From Methylocapsa sp. S129 (GTDB lineage: Bacteria; Pseudomonadota; Alphaproteobacteria; Rhizobiales; Beijerinckiaceae): DNA of 64,000 nucleotides. A model generated the notes under the pieces. It was not told the DNA's origin. It did not search any database and was given only the letters and a program-made list of their open reading frames with translations. Shown one piece after another: positions 33,083 to 41,696 of this stretch. The position numbers were made by a program, and so were the translations under genes. Positions within the stretch are counted from its first letter, which is position 1; each line of letters begins with the position of its first letter. The stretch spans positions 66,640 through 130,639 of the forward strand of contig NZ_LMUI01000023.1 of the NCBI RefSeq assembly GCF_009765995.1. The letters are read 5' to 3'.

Positions 33083-34800
33083 TGACAGACTTTCCTTCAA
33101 ACGACCGGCGTTTGCGCTTTCCGCGAAAGCAGGCAAGCGCGTGCGTCCTTTTCGTGTCGGCTATCGCCTTCGTCATGTTTTGCGTCGCGCCCGCGCGCGC
33201 CGAGGATGCGCCGCAAAAACCGCTCGGCGACATTCCGATCATGCATGAAGAGGCGGCGGCGGCCGACCTTAACAGCGTCTATGACGGGCCATGGGAATTC
33301 TTCGTCGGCGGCGGAGGGGCGGCGGTTGATTGCGACGGGTCCGGTTTTCCATCCGTTTTCTTGGCCGGCGGCAAAAATCCCGCCAAGCTCTTCGTCAATA
33401 AGTCGACGGCGGGCGGCCCGCTTCGCTTCGAAGAGAAGCCGCTCACCTTCGATACCGGCCATCACGAGCTTGAAGGAATTATCGGGGCCTATCCCATCGA
33501 TATCGACGGCGATGGCCATATGGATATGTTCGTTCTGAGGGTCGGCGGCAATCTTCTGCTGAAAGGCGGCCCCGACTGCTCTTTCACGATCGCCAATAAA
33601 GAATGGGGTTTTGACGGCGATCCCGGCTGGACGACCGCGTTCGCCGCTGAGTGGGAGCCTGGTCAAAAGTTCCCCACGCTGGCGATCGGCCATTATGTCG
33701 ATAGGCACGCGCCGGGATCGCCTTGGGGCACCTGCGAGGAGAATTCGCTTTACCGCCCGCAGCCCGGCGACAAGCCGGACTATTCGGTGCGCACGCCGCT
33801 GGCCCCAGGCTTTTGCGCGCTGTCGATGCTATTCACCGACTGGAACAAGTCGGGCACGGCGTCGCTGCGCGTCTCCAACGATCGACAATATTATCGCGGC
33901 GGCGAAGAGCAGATGTGGAAGATTGAACCGGACAAAACGCCCAAGCTTTATGGGCGCGCCGACGGCTGGCGGCATGTCTCGATTTTCGGTATGGGCATCG
34001 CGGAAGGCGACATCGACGGCGACGGTTATCCCGAATATGCGCTGACTTCGATGGGCGACACGAAGCTGCAGAAGTTGGATGCCGAAGAGAGCGGCAAGGG
34101 CGAGGCGCCGGTCTATCGCGACATCGCCGGCGAGCGCGGCGCGACCGCGCATATCCCTTACGCGGGTGGCGACCAGAAGCCTTCGACCGGTTGGCATAGC
34201 GAATTTGCCGATTTCAACAATGACGGCCTGCTCGACTTGTTCATCGCCAAAGGCAATGTCGAGCAAATGCCCGATTTTGCTTCTTTCGATCCCAACAATC
34301 TGCTTCTTGGCCAATGGAACGGCAAGTTCGCGGAGGCAGGCGCGGAGGCGGGGATCGCGCTGAACAGAAAAGGACGCGGCGCGCTCATCTCCGACTTCAA
34401 TCTCGACGGCAAGCTGGATATTCTCGTCGTCAATCGGGGCGCGCCGGCCAGCCTCTTTCGCAATCTCGGCGCCAAGGTCGACGATGGTCCGCCCGGACCG
34501 ATGGGCAATTGGAGCGAAATCCGCCTCAGCGAGCCTAATCCCAATCGCAATGCGGTCGGCGCGAAAATCGCGGTCAAGACAGGAACGCGCACGATGATGC
34601 GGACGATCCAGGTTGGCGGCGGCGACGCCTCGGGCCATGCAGGCTGGGTGCATGTAGGCCTGGGCACCGCCGAGCGCGCGGAAATCCGCGTGCAATGGCC
34701 AGACGGCGAATGGAGCTATCCCTATCGCGTCTTCGCCAATCAGTTCGTCGTGGTGGACCGCACCAAGGCGCAGGCGGCATATTGGTACCCTGGCCGCTGA
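33082..34800 (+). CDS. CRTAC1 / UnbV family secreted beta-propeller protein
   Basis: This 572-residue exported protein has a signal segment about residues 20-40. Repeated FG-GAP/VCBS calcium-binding units follow (DIDGDGHMDMFV, DIDGDGYPEYAL, DFNNDGLLDLFIA, DFNLDGKLDILVV). A C-terminal ASPIC/UnbV domain follows with PNRNAVGAKIAVKTG, GGGDASGHAGWVHVGLG and EIRVQWPDGE. The repeats should form a seven-blade propeller outside the cytoplasm. It is translationally coupled to the preceding di-heme cytochrome. The function is not known; binding or presenting a ligand for oxidation is a guess from position. Confidence 0.85.
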   Translation: MTDFPSNDRRLRFPRKQASACVLFVSAIAFVMFCVAPARAEDAPQKPLGDIPIMHEEAAAADLNSVYDGPWEFFVGGGGAAVDCDGSGFPSVFLAGGKNPAKLFVNKSTAGGPLRFEEKPLTFDTGHHELEGIIGAYPIDIDGDGHMDMFVLRVGGNLLLKGGPDCSFTIANKEWGFDGDPGWTTAFAAEWEPGQKFPTLAIGHYVDRHAPGSPWGTCEENSLYRPQPGDKPDYSVRTPLAPGFCALSMLFTDWNKSGTASLRVSNDRQYYRGGEEQMWKIEPDKTPKLYGRADGWRHVSIFGMGIAEGDIDGDGYPEYALTSMGDTKLQKLDAEESGKGEAPVYRDIAGERGATAHIPYAGGDQKPSTGWHSEFADFNNDGLLDLFIAKGNVEQMPDFASFDPNNLLLGQWNGKFAEAGAEAGIALNRKGRGALISDFNLDGKLDILVVNRGAPASLFRNLGAKVDDGPPGPMGNWSEIRLSEPNPNRNAVGAKIAVKTGTRTMMRTIQVGGGDASGHAGWVHVGLGTAERAEIRVQWPDGEWSYPYRVFANQFVVVDRTKAQAAYWYPGR

Positions 34801-34851
34801 CGATCTTGAACGATCCGACGTTTGCGGCGGCTTCGGCCAGAAGGGGTTCCC

Positions 34852-35388
34852 TTACTCTGCCCGCGCCGCCTCGACCTTTATTGTCTTCGCGTAGGCGCCG
34901 CTGATCTGAATCGTCAGCGGGCCGCCGTTGGTCTTGAAGCGGATGCTTTTGTCGATGCCGGGACAGTCCTTGGTGCGGACATAGCCCGATTGCTTGATGA
35001 TTTCGCCGTTCTCGATGACATCGACCCACGCGCCGTCCGAAACCGTGACCTGATAGGTCGCTGCTGGCTCGGCGCCAAGCTTGACGACCGCGGCGTAAGC
35101 GGGGTTGGCTTTGCTTTTCCGGCCGGGCGCATGCGCGAATGTGACTTCGTTTTGCGCCGACAAATTGATCAGCACGGGCGCGCCAAGCGTGGGCAGAGAA
35201 TCGCCGTTGGCGAGGGCTGGCAACGTTCCACCAAAATGAGCTTGAATGGCCGATAGCGGCCATTTGCCAACGTCGCATCCGGCTCCCGCCGCCCTGGCGG
35301 CCGAAGCCGAACATAACGCAAAGCCAATCGGCGCAGCGATGATAGAAACGACAAAAATGACGTGAAATTTCCAGCGACGACAGTTCAT
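34852..35388 (-). CDS. Exported protein of unknown function
   Basis: I do not recognise this 178-residue protein. It has a clear signal peptide (KFHVIFVVSIIAAPIGFALC, cleavage near ARAAG) and a single compact domain starting GCDVGKWPLSAIQAHFG. It contains ATYQVTVSDGAWVDVIENGEIIKQSGYVRTKDCPGI and a beta-rich end. Two Cys are in the mature part. ATG 35388 follows a G-rich ribosome site and gives the signal peptide. It is convergent with the CRTAC1 gene and precedes rutR, from which it is read in the same direction. Confidence 0.65.
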   Translation of the reverse strand: MNCRRWKFHVIFVVSIIAAPIGFALCSASAARAAGAGCDVGKWPLSAIQAHFGGTLPALANGDSLPTLGAPVLINLSAQNEVTFAHAPGRKSKANPAYAAVVKLGAEPAATYQVTVSDGAWVDVIENGEIIKQSGYVRTKDCPGIDKSIRFKTNGGPLTIQISGAYAKTIKVEAARAE

Positions 35389-35443
35389 TGCGGCCCCCAA
35401 TCCTCGGATTGATCCACCCATGCAATGCAACCTTAGCGTGTGG

Positions 35444-36067
35444 TCACCTCGCAATCAAGCCTTCGACGATGGTCTCGATCACCTGCCGGCGCGCCAATTC
35501 GAATTTGGAATCGTCGAGCGAGTTTCCATTCTCGATCGTCGAGATTTCATGGGCGGCATTGGCGTAATGCTGGGTCGTCGCCCAGATCATATAGAAGAGG
35601 TAGCGGGGTTCGATCGGCCGTAATTTCCCCTCGCCGATCCAACGCCGCACAATGCGGCTGCGCGATTCCACCCAGTCGGCGAGCGTCGTTTCGAGAAAGT
35701 CCTGGATGAAAGGGGCCCCGCGCATGATCTCGCTCGCCCAGATCTGCGATCCCAACGGCATCGAGCGGGCAAGATCCATCTTCGCGCCGATATAGCGCGA
35801 CAGAGCTTCGCGCGGATCGTCGCTCTGATCGAAAGAAGAGGCCGCCGCCAGCCACGCGGTCAGCACACGCTCGATCACGGCGCGATAAAGCGCCGCTTTG
35901 GTCGGAAAATAATAATGCAGGTTGGCTTTGGGAACGCCCGCCCGCGTTGCGATGGCCGCCGTCGTCGCGCCGCCAAAGCCTTGTTCGGCGAAGACGGCTT
36001 CCGCCGCCTCCAGGATCATCCGTTCGTTTTCGGCGCGGATTGAGACTTTAACAAGCGGCTTGTTCAC
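35444..36067 (-). CDS. rutR: TetR family pyrimidine regulator RutR
   Basis: The 207-residue protein has a TetR helix-turn-helix (GGATTAAIATRAGVPKANLHYYFPTKAALY, residues 30-62). Its ligand domain shows the RutR-type phrases MPLGSQIWASEIMRGAPFIQDFL, GKLRPIEPRYLFYMIWATTQHYA and IETIVEGL. In E. coli RutR senses uracil and thymine and represses pyrimidine use. GTG 36067 was chosen because GAGGA sits six bases upstream; the longer ORF begins with TTG. Matching RutR operators lie in its own divergent promoter region and before preT, so autoregulation and control of both pyrimidine loci are likely. Confidence 0.9.
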   Translation of the reverse strand: MNKPLVKVSIRAENERMILEAAEAVFAEQGFGGATTAAIATRAGVPKANLHYYFPTKAALYRAVIERVLTAWLAAASSFDQSDDPREALSRYIGAKMDLARSMPLGSQIWASEIMRGAPFIQDFLETTLADWVESRSRIVRRWIGEGKLRPIEPRYLFYMIWATTQHYANAAHEISTIENGNSLDDSKFELARRQVIETIVEGLIAR

Positions 36068-36191
36068 AAAAGATCCTCGCAAACCCGGCTCGATCCGCCG
36101 GCGCGATGGGCGGGCTGGCAAGGCAGGTCTTTGTTTTCAGTCATTTTCTCAGGTGGAGACGACACCCGCCTCGCGGCAAATTCCTCTTTTG

Positions 36192-36216
36192 AAGGCGCCG
36201 TAATTATTGGCGCCTT
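36192..36216. promoter_or_regulatory. Second palindrome between rutR and the pyrimidine operon
   Basis: Perfect 8-bp arms AAGGCGCC / GGCGCCTT enclose an A/T-rich 9-base centre. It lies 16 bases from the RutR-type operator. It could be a separate operator or chance symmetry; nothing else supports it. Confidence 0.4.
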
Positions 36217-36231
36217 GGACAAGATCGCGGC

Positions 36232-36251
36232 ATTTGACCATTTGGTCAAAT
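36232..36251 (+). promoter_or_regulatory. RutR-type operator beside rutR
   Basis: The perfect 8-bp arms ATTTGACC / GGTCAAAT enclose ATTT. The core TTGACCATTTGGTCAA (36234-36249) agrees fully with the published RutR consensus. It is directly followed by the -10-like hexamer CATAAT at 36253, in the promoter region shared by rutR and the ureidopropionase operon. Confidence 0.88.
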
Positions 36252-36290
36252 TCATAATAGCGTTGCCAGCGTTTCAAGGGGGCGGCGAGG

Positions 36291-37538
36291 ATGTCAGACC
36301 TGTCGAATGTGCGCATCAACGGCCAAAGGCTGTGGGACGCACTCATGGAAATGGCCAAGATCGGCGGCACGCCCAAAGGCGGTTGCAAACGCCTGACGCT
36401 GACCGATCTCGACAAGCAGGGTCGCGAGCTCTTCGCCGCCTGGTGCGAGAAAGAGGGCTGCGTCGTCAAGGTTGACGAAATGGGCAATATGTTCGCGCGC
36501 CGCGCCGGCGTCGAAGATCATTTGCCGCCGGTTATGATGGGCTCTCATCTCGATACGCAGCCGACGGGCGGCAAATTCGATGGCGTGCTCGGCGTTCTGG
36601 GCGCGCTGGAAGTCGTGCGGTCGCTGAACGATCTCAAGATCAAGACGCGCCGCCCGATCGAGATCGCCAACTGGACCAACGAGGAAGGGTCGCGCTATGC
36701 GCCGGCGATGATTTCATCGGGCGTGTTCGCAGGCGCCTATACGAAAGAATTCGCCTATTCGCGCATCGACGCCGAGGGCAAGAAACTGGGCGATGAACTG
36801 GAGCGCATCGGCTACAAAGGCAGCGAGCCGATCGGCGGCCGGCCGATCCACGCCTTCTTCGAATTGCATATCGAGCAGGGACCGATTCTCGAGGATGAAT
36901 CGATCGATGTCGGCGTTGTTACCCATGGCCAGGGCCAGCGCTGGTATGAAATCCGGCTGACCGGCTTTGAAAGCCACGCTGGCTCGACGCCGATGCCGCG
37001 CCGCAAGGATGCGCTGCTGGGCGCCGCGCGGATTGTCGAACTCGTCAATCAGATCGGCCTGTCCAAGGCGCCGCTCGCGGTGTCGACGGTCGGCATGCTC
37101 AACCCCTATCCCAATTCGCGCAATGTGATCCCCGGCGAAGTCTTCATGACTTGCGAATTCCGTCATCCGATCGATGCGACGTTGAGCGAAATGGACGCCG
37201 CGCTCAGGGAAGGCGTCGAGAAGATCGCAGCGGCCATCGGTCTGACCGTCGACATCAAGCAGGTCTTTTACTATCCGCCTGTTCCATTCGACGAGAGCTG
37301 CGTCGCCGCGGTGCGCCAGGCGGCGAAACATCTGGGCCTGTCGCATCGCGATATCGTCTCGGGCGCGGGGCACGATGCTTGCTATCTCGCTCGCGTCGCG
37401 CCGACTTCAATGATTTTCACGCCCTGCGTCGACGGCGTCAGCCATAACGAGAGCGAAGATATCAAACAAGAATGGTCGACGGCTGGCGCCAATGTGCTGA
37501 TGCATGCGGTGCTGGAAAAAGCGGAGATTGTGGCGTGA
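36291..37538 (+). CDS. Zn-dependent amidohydrolase, predicted beta-ureidopropionase
   Basis: This 415-residue M20-family hydantoinase/carbamoylase has the metal and substrate motifs MMGSHLDTQPTGGKFDGVLGV near residue 82, NWTNEEGSRYAPAMISSGVF near residue 125, HIEQGPILED near residue 195, FESHAGSTPMPRRKDAL and a late SGAGHDACYLA. It hydrolyses N-carbamoyl-amino acids; here, beside hydA and under RutR, N-carbamoyl-beta-alanine is the likely substrate, giving beta-alanine, ammonia and CO2. Allantoate amidohydrolase is the main alternative by sequence alone. It is the first gene of the operon, 39 bases before hydA. Confidence 0.87.
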   Translation: MSDLSNVRINGQRLWDALMEMAKIGGTPKGGCKRLTLTDLDKQGRELFAAWCEKEGCVVKVDEMGNMFARRAGVEDHLPPVMMGSHLDTQPTGGKFDGVLGVLGALEVVRSLNDLKIKTRRPIEIANWTNEEGSRYAPAMISSGVFAGAYTKEFAYSRIDAEGKKLGDELERIGYKGSEPIGGRPIHAFFELHIEQGPILEDESIDVGVVTHGQGQRWYEIRLTGFESHAGSTPMPRRKDALLGAARIVELVNQIGLSKAPLAVSTVGMLNPYPNSRNVIPGEVFMTCEFRHPIDATLSEMDAALREGVEKIAAAIGLTVDIKQVFYYPPVPFDESCVAAVRQAAKHLGLSHRDIVSGAGHDACYLARVAPTSMIFTPCVDGVSHNESEDIKQEWSTAGANVLMHAVLEKAEIVA

Positions 37539-37575
37539 GAAGCCGCGCTCCCATCACATTCGCGGAGAACTAGAT

Positions 37576-39003
37576 ATGTCGCTTGTCATCAAGGGCGGTA
37601 CTGTCGTCGCCGCCGACCGCACTTACAAAGCCGACGTCCTCGTCGAGGGTGAAAAGATTGCGGCTATCGGCCCCAATCTGACGGGCGATACAACGCTCGA
37701 CGGGTCGGATTGTTTTGTCATGCCAGGCGGCATCGACCCGCACACGCATCTTGAAATGCCTTTCATGGGCACGACTTCCGCCGATCATTATGAGAGCGGC
37801 ACCAAGGCCGCGCTTTCCGGCGGCACGACCATGGTCGTCGACTTCTGCATTCCCGGCAACGGCCAGCCCCTCATGGAGGCCTGGGCCGATTGGGATCGGC
37901 GCTCCAAGACGGCCTGCGCCGACTACGCCTACCACATGTGCATCACCTATTGGTCGGACAAAGTGCGCGAAGACATGGCCAAGGTCGTCGAAAAGGGCGT
38001 GACGACCTTCAAGCATTTCATGGCCTATAAAGGCGCGCTGATGGTCAATGACGAGGAATTATTCGCCTCGTTCCAGCGCTGCGCCGAACTTGGCGCCATG
38101 CCGCTCGTCCACGCCGAGAACGGCGACGTCGTCGCATCGCTGCAGGCCAAATATCTGAAGGCCGGCATTACCGGGCCGGAGGGTCACGCGCTGTCACGTC
38201 CACCGGAAGTCGAGGGCGAGGCGACCAATCGCGCGATCATGATCGCCGATCAGGCGGGTTGCCCGCTCTATGTCGTGCATACGTCCTGCATCCAGGCGCA
38301 TGAGGCGATCCGGCGCGCGCGCGCCAAGGGCATGCGCGTCTATGGCGAACCGCTGATTCAGCATCTCATTCTCGACGAAAGCGAATATTACAACAAGGAA
38401 TGGGCGCATGCGGCGCGACGCGTGATGTCGCCGCCGTTCCGCGACAAGAAGAATCAGGACGACCTCTGGAACGGTCTGCGCGCCGGCTCGCTGCAGGTCG
38501 TCGCCACCGATCACTGCGCCTTCACAACGGCGCAGAAAGCCTTCGGCAAGGACGACTTCACCAAAATCCCCAATGGCACCGGCGGCCTCGAAGACCGCAT
38601 GCCGCTGCTTTGGACTTATGGCGTCGGCACGGGGCGCCTGACGATGAACGAATTCGTCGCGGCGACCTCGACCAATATCGCGCGCATCCTCAACCTCTAC
38701 CCGAAGAAGGGCGCGATCATGCCGGGAGCGGACGCTGACATTGTCGTCTGGGATCCGAAGGCGTCGAAGACCATCTCCGCCGCCACCCAACTCTCGGCGA
38801 TCGACTACAACGTCTTCGAAGGCGTCAAGGTGCAGGGCCTGCCGCGTTTCACCCTGTCGCGCGGCGAAGTGCCGTGGCGCGACGGCAAGATTCAAGTCGA
38901 GCCGGGTCGCGGCCAATTCGTCAAGCGCGAGCCCTTCCCCGCGGAGGCGCGCGCGCTCGCCGCCTGGAAGAAGCACACGGCGGCCAAAGGCGTCACGCGA
39001 TAA
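37576..39003 (+). CDS. hydA: Dihydropyrimidinase (hydantoinase)
   Basis: This enzyme opens the ring of dihydrouracil or dihydrothymine to the N-carbamoyl-beta-amino acid. The 475-residue metallo-amidohydrolase has the HxH metal motif in GGIDPHTHLEMPFMG near residue 60. The carbamylated Lys region is FKHFMAYKGAL near residue 150, with later metal ligands in LVHAENGD and YVVHTSCIQAHEAI and the Asp in VVATDHCAF. ATG 37576 has GGAGAAC upstream; the longer ORF overlaps the preceding gene. It links PreTA to the ureidopropionase step. Confidence 0.93.
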   Translation: MSLVIKGGTVVAADRTYKADVLVEGEKIAAIGPNLTGDTTLDGSDCFVMPGGIDPHTHLEMPFMGTTSADHYESGTKAALSGGTTMVVDFCIPGNGQPLMEAWADWDRRSKTACADYAYHMCITYWSDKVREDMAKVVEKGVTTFKHFMAYKGALMVNDEELFASFQRCAELGAMPLVHAENGDVVASLQAKYLKAGITGPEGHALSRPPEVEGEATNRAIMIADQAGCPLYVVHTSCIQAHEAIRRARAKGMRVYGEPLIQHLILDESEYYNKEWAHAARRVMSPPFRDKKNQDDLWNGLRAGSLQVVATDHCAFTTAQKAFGKDDFTKIPNGTGGLEDRMPLLWTYGVGTGRLTMNEFVAATSTNIARILNLYPKKGAIMPGADADIVVWDPKASKTISAATQLSAIDYNVFEGVKVQGLPRFTLSRGEVPWRDGKIQVEPGRGQFVKREPFPAEARALAAWKKHTAAKGVTR

Positions 39004-39004
39004 T

Positions 39005-39823
39005 ATGTTGAGCCCGCTCGCCACCGACGGAAAAACGGATGTTGGCGCGCGGGTCATCGATGTCGCCGATTTGTCGCTGAGCTTTGTCACCGCGGACGGG
39101 CCGGTGCAGGCGCTGAGCGGCATTGATCTGGCGGTGGAGCGCGGAGAATTCATCTCCTTCATCGGCCCGTCGGGCTGCGGCAAGACGACGCTTTTGCGCG
39201 CGATCGCCGATTTGGAGGCGCCAACGTCGGGCGCCATTCGCGTCAATGGCATGAGCCCGCACGAAGCGCGCGCCAGTCGCGCCTATGGCTACGTCTTCCA
39301 GGCGCCGGCGCTTTACCCCTGGCGCAGCGTTGCGCGTAATATCGCGTTGCCGCTGGAGATCATGGGCTATCCCAAGGCGGATCGCGACGCGCGCGTCGCC
39401 AAGGGCCTTGAGCTCGTCAATCTGACCGGGTTCGGCAAGAAATTCCCATGGCAATTGTCGGGCGGCATGCAGCAGCGCGCCTCGATCGCTAGGGCCCTGT
39501 CCTTCGATCCCGATCTGCTGCTGATGGACGAGCCTTTCGGCGCGCTCGACGAGATCGTGCGCGACAAGCTCAACGAGCAATTGCTGCGCCTCTGGGACGT
39601 GACGAAAAAGACCGTGCTGTTCGTCACCCATTCCATTCCCGAGGCGGTTTTCCTGTCGACCCGCATCGTCGTGATGTCGCCGCGCCCAGGGCGCATCCAC
39701 GACGTCATCGCATGCGACTTTCCGCGCAATCGCACGCTTGACATCCGCGAAACGCCGGAATTTCTCGAGGTGGCCAATCGCGTCCGGCACGGCTTGCGCG
39801 AGGGGCACTCCTATGAAGATTGA
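39005..39823 (+). CDS. ABC transporter ATPase of the pyrimidine operon
   Basis: The 272-residue NitT/TauT-type ATPase has Walker A FIGPSGCGKTTLLRA, Q-loop YVFQAPALYPWRSV, signature LSGGMQQRASIARAL, Walker B LLLMDEPFGALDE and FVTHSIPEAVFLS. The ATG is one base after the hydA stop. With the two permeases and the binding protein downstream it forms an importer, most likely for uracil, thymine or another pyrimidine, given the operon and RutR site. An intergenic repeat pair separates it from the first permease. Confidence 0.9.
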   Translation: MLSPLATDGKTDVGARVIDVADLSLSFVTADGPVQALSGIDLAVERGEFISFIGPSGCGKTTLLRAIADLEAPTSGAIRVNGMSPHEARASRAYGYVFQAPALYPWRSVARNIALPLEIMGYPKADRDARVAKGLELVNLTGFGKKFPWQLSGGMQQRASIARALSFDPDLLLMDEPFGALDEIVRDKLNEQLLRLWDVTKKTVLFVTHSIPEAVFLSTRIVVMSPRPGRIHDVIACDFPRNRTLDIRETPEFLEVANRVRHGLREGHSYED

Positions 39824-39840
39824 CCGCCGCGCGTCTTTGG

Positions 39841-40016
39841 CCCTTCTCGCACTTCGCGGGAGAAGGTGGCCCGACGAAGTCGGGTCGGATGAGGGCCATG
39901 CGACCGGGTGCGCCATTTTGCGGCCGCGCTCTACGATGCTGGCCCTCGTCTCAAGGCGAACTTCGTTCGTCCACGGGCGCTGCGCGCCACCTTCTCCCGC
40001 GAAGCGGGAGAAGGGA
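39841..40016. repeat. Facing pair of family A palindromes without cargo
   Basis: Bases 39841-39896 hold a hairpin unit (CCCTTCTCGC...GCGGGAGAAGG then a GATGAGGG tail). Bases about 39940-40016 hold an inverted partner (CCCTCGTC ... ACCTTCTCCCGC / GCGGGAGAAGG). The layout is the same as around the DUF559 gene at 24.8-25.4 kb, but only about 45 bases lie between the two and no gene is present. Confidence 0.75.
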
Positions 40017-40027
40017 TCGGCGCGCGC

Positions 40028-40894
40028 ATGAAGAACGTCCTTCCCGTCACGATCGTCGTCGCGGCATTGCTGGTGGTCTGGTATGTCGGCGCGCTTGTGA
40101 TGAACACGCCGCTTCAGCGTGACTTCTTCGCCAATGCCGGCGTCACGAACTATTCCGCCGAGGACCTAGCCATCGCCGATCTCAATATGGAGCGTCCGAA
40201 ACTTCCCGCCCCTCACCAGATCGTCGCTGAGCTGAATAAGACGGTGCTTGAGACCGCGCCGACATCCAAACGCAGCCTTGTCTATCATGGCCTCATTACG
40301 TTGCAGGAGACCCTCCTCGGCTTCGCGATCGGCTCGGCGCTGGGCATTGCGCTGGCCATACTCATCGTCAATGTGAAGGTGCTTGAGAAGTCGCTGATGC
40401 CCTGGGTCGTCGCCTCGCAGACGATTCCGATCATCGCGCTGGCGCCGATGATCGTCGTCATTCTCAACCAGTTCGACATTACCGGCATCCTCCCCAAAGC
40501 GGTGATCGCCGCCTATCTGTCTTTCTTTCCCGTCACGGTCGGCATGGTCAAAGGCCTGCGTTCTCCCGATCCCCTGCAGCTCGATCTCATGCGCACCTAT
40601 TGCGCGACGCGGGCGCAGACGTTTCTCAAACTGCGCGCGCCGGCGAGCGCGCCTTTCTTCTTCGCCAGCATGAAAATCGGCGTCGCCGCCGCGCTTGTCG
40701 GGGCCGTCGTCGCTGAAGTCACAAAAAGCGAGGACGGCGGCCTCGGCGCGCGACTTCTGGCGGGCTCCTATTACGGGCAAACGGTGCAGATCTGGGCGGC
40801 TTTGTTGACGGCGGCCGCGCTGTCGGCGACGCTGGTCGGACTGATCGGCCTAGCCGATCGCATTGTGTCCAGACGCATGGGCTTTGCGCGATGA
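40028..40894 (+). CDS. ABC transporter permease 1 of the pyrimidine operon
   Basis: This 288-residue BPD_transp_1 permease has an N-terminal transmembrane helix (VTIVVAALLVVWYVGALVM) followed by a sizable periplasmic segment of about 70 residues. Five more hydrophobic stretches and the cytoplasmic EAA-like loop (MRTYCATRAQTFLKLRAPASAPFFFASMKIG) complete it. ATG 40028 is used; the longer ORF reads through the upstream repeat. It overlaps the second permease by four bases (ATGA). Confidence 0.88.
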   Translation: MKNVLPVTIVVAALLVVWYVGALVMNTPLQRDFFANAGVTNYSAEDLAIADLNMERPKLPAPHQIVAELNKTVLETAPTSKRSLVYHGLITLQETLLGFAIGSALGIALAILIVNVKVLEKSLMPWVVASQTIPIIALAPMIVVILNQFDITGILPKAVIAAYLSFFPVTVGMVKGLRSPDPLQLDLMRTYCATRAQTFLKLRAPASAPFFFASMKIGVAAALVGAVVAEVTKSEDGGLGARLLAGSYYGQTVQIWAALLTAAALSATLVGLIGLADRIVSRRMGFAR

Positions 40895-41667
40895 ACGCCC
40901 GTAGCGCCGCCGATCTCGCGCCGCCCGCCCTGTTTGGCGCGGGCGTATTGATCGTCTGGGAATTCGTTGTGCGTGGGTTTGGCGTGCCTTTCGTCATCTT
41001 GCCCGCGCCGTCGGTTATTTTCTTGCGCCTCATCCACTCGATCCCGATCCTCGCCGCTGATTTCGTGCAGACCATCCAGGGCGTCATCGCCGGCTATGTC
41101 ATCGGTTGCGGCGCCGGCGTTCTCGTCGCGATCCTGATCGATCGATCGCAATTCCTGCAGCGAGGACTGCTGCCGCTTGGCAATCTTGTCTCGGCGCTGC
41201 CGATCGTCGGCGTCGCGCCGATCATGGTCATGTGGTTCGGCTTCGATTGGCAGTCCAAGGCCGCGGTTGTCGTCGTCATGACGTTCTTCCCGATGCTGGT
41301 CAGCGCGGTGGCGGGCCTTTCGAGCGCCGGCGCGATGGAGCGCGATCTGATGAAGACCTACGGCGCAAACTATGGGCAGACACTCAGGCAATTGCGGTTG
41401 CCCGCCGCCTTGCCGTTCATCTTCAATGCGCTCAAGATCAATACGACGCTGGCGATGATCGGCGCCATCGTCGCGGAGTTTTTCGGCACGCCGACCGTCG
41501 GCATGGGGTTTCGCATCAGCACCGAAGTCGGCCGCATGAGCATCGATATGGTGTGGGCCACCATCGTCGTCGCCGCGCTGACCGGATCGCTGTTCTATGG
41601 GATCGTTGCGCTGATCGAGCGCCGCGTGACGTTCTGGCATGCGTCCTACCGCCAGAGAGGCGCATGA
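40891..41667 (+). CDS. ABC transporter permease 2 of the pyrimidine operon
   Basis: The 258-residue BPD_transp_1 permease has six predicted membrane helices and the coupling loop DLMKTYGANYGQTLRQLRLPAALPFIFNALKIN. Two different permease genes in tandem imply a heterodimeric channel. The start codon overlaps the stop of permease 1. The binding-protein gene follows after 29 bases. Confidence 0.88.
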   Translation: MNARSAADLAPPALFGAGVLIVWEFVVRGFGVPFVILPAPSVIFLRLIHSIPILAADFVQTIQGVIAGYVIGCGAGVLVAILIDRSQFLQRGLLPLGNLVSALPIVGVAPIMVMWFGFDWQSKAAVVVVMTFFPMLVSAVAGLSSAGAMERDLMKTYGANYGQTLRQLRLPAALPFIFNALKINTTLAMIGAIVAEFFGTPTVGMGFRISTEVGRMSIDMVWATIVVAALTGSLFYGIVALIERRVTFWHASYRQRGA

Positions 41668-41696
41668 ATGTTTTTTGAAGCAGGAGGAGAAAGTCG

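Noticed and set aside
41668-41696. A thiamin riboswitch, expected for NMT1/ThiY-type transporters
   Set aside because: No THI-box is present upstream of hydA, the ABC genes or the binding protein, and the spaces are too short.
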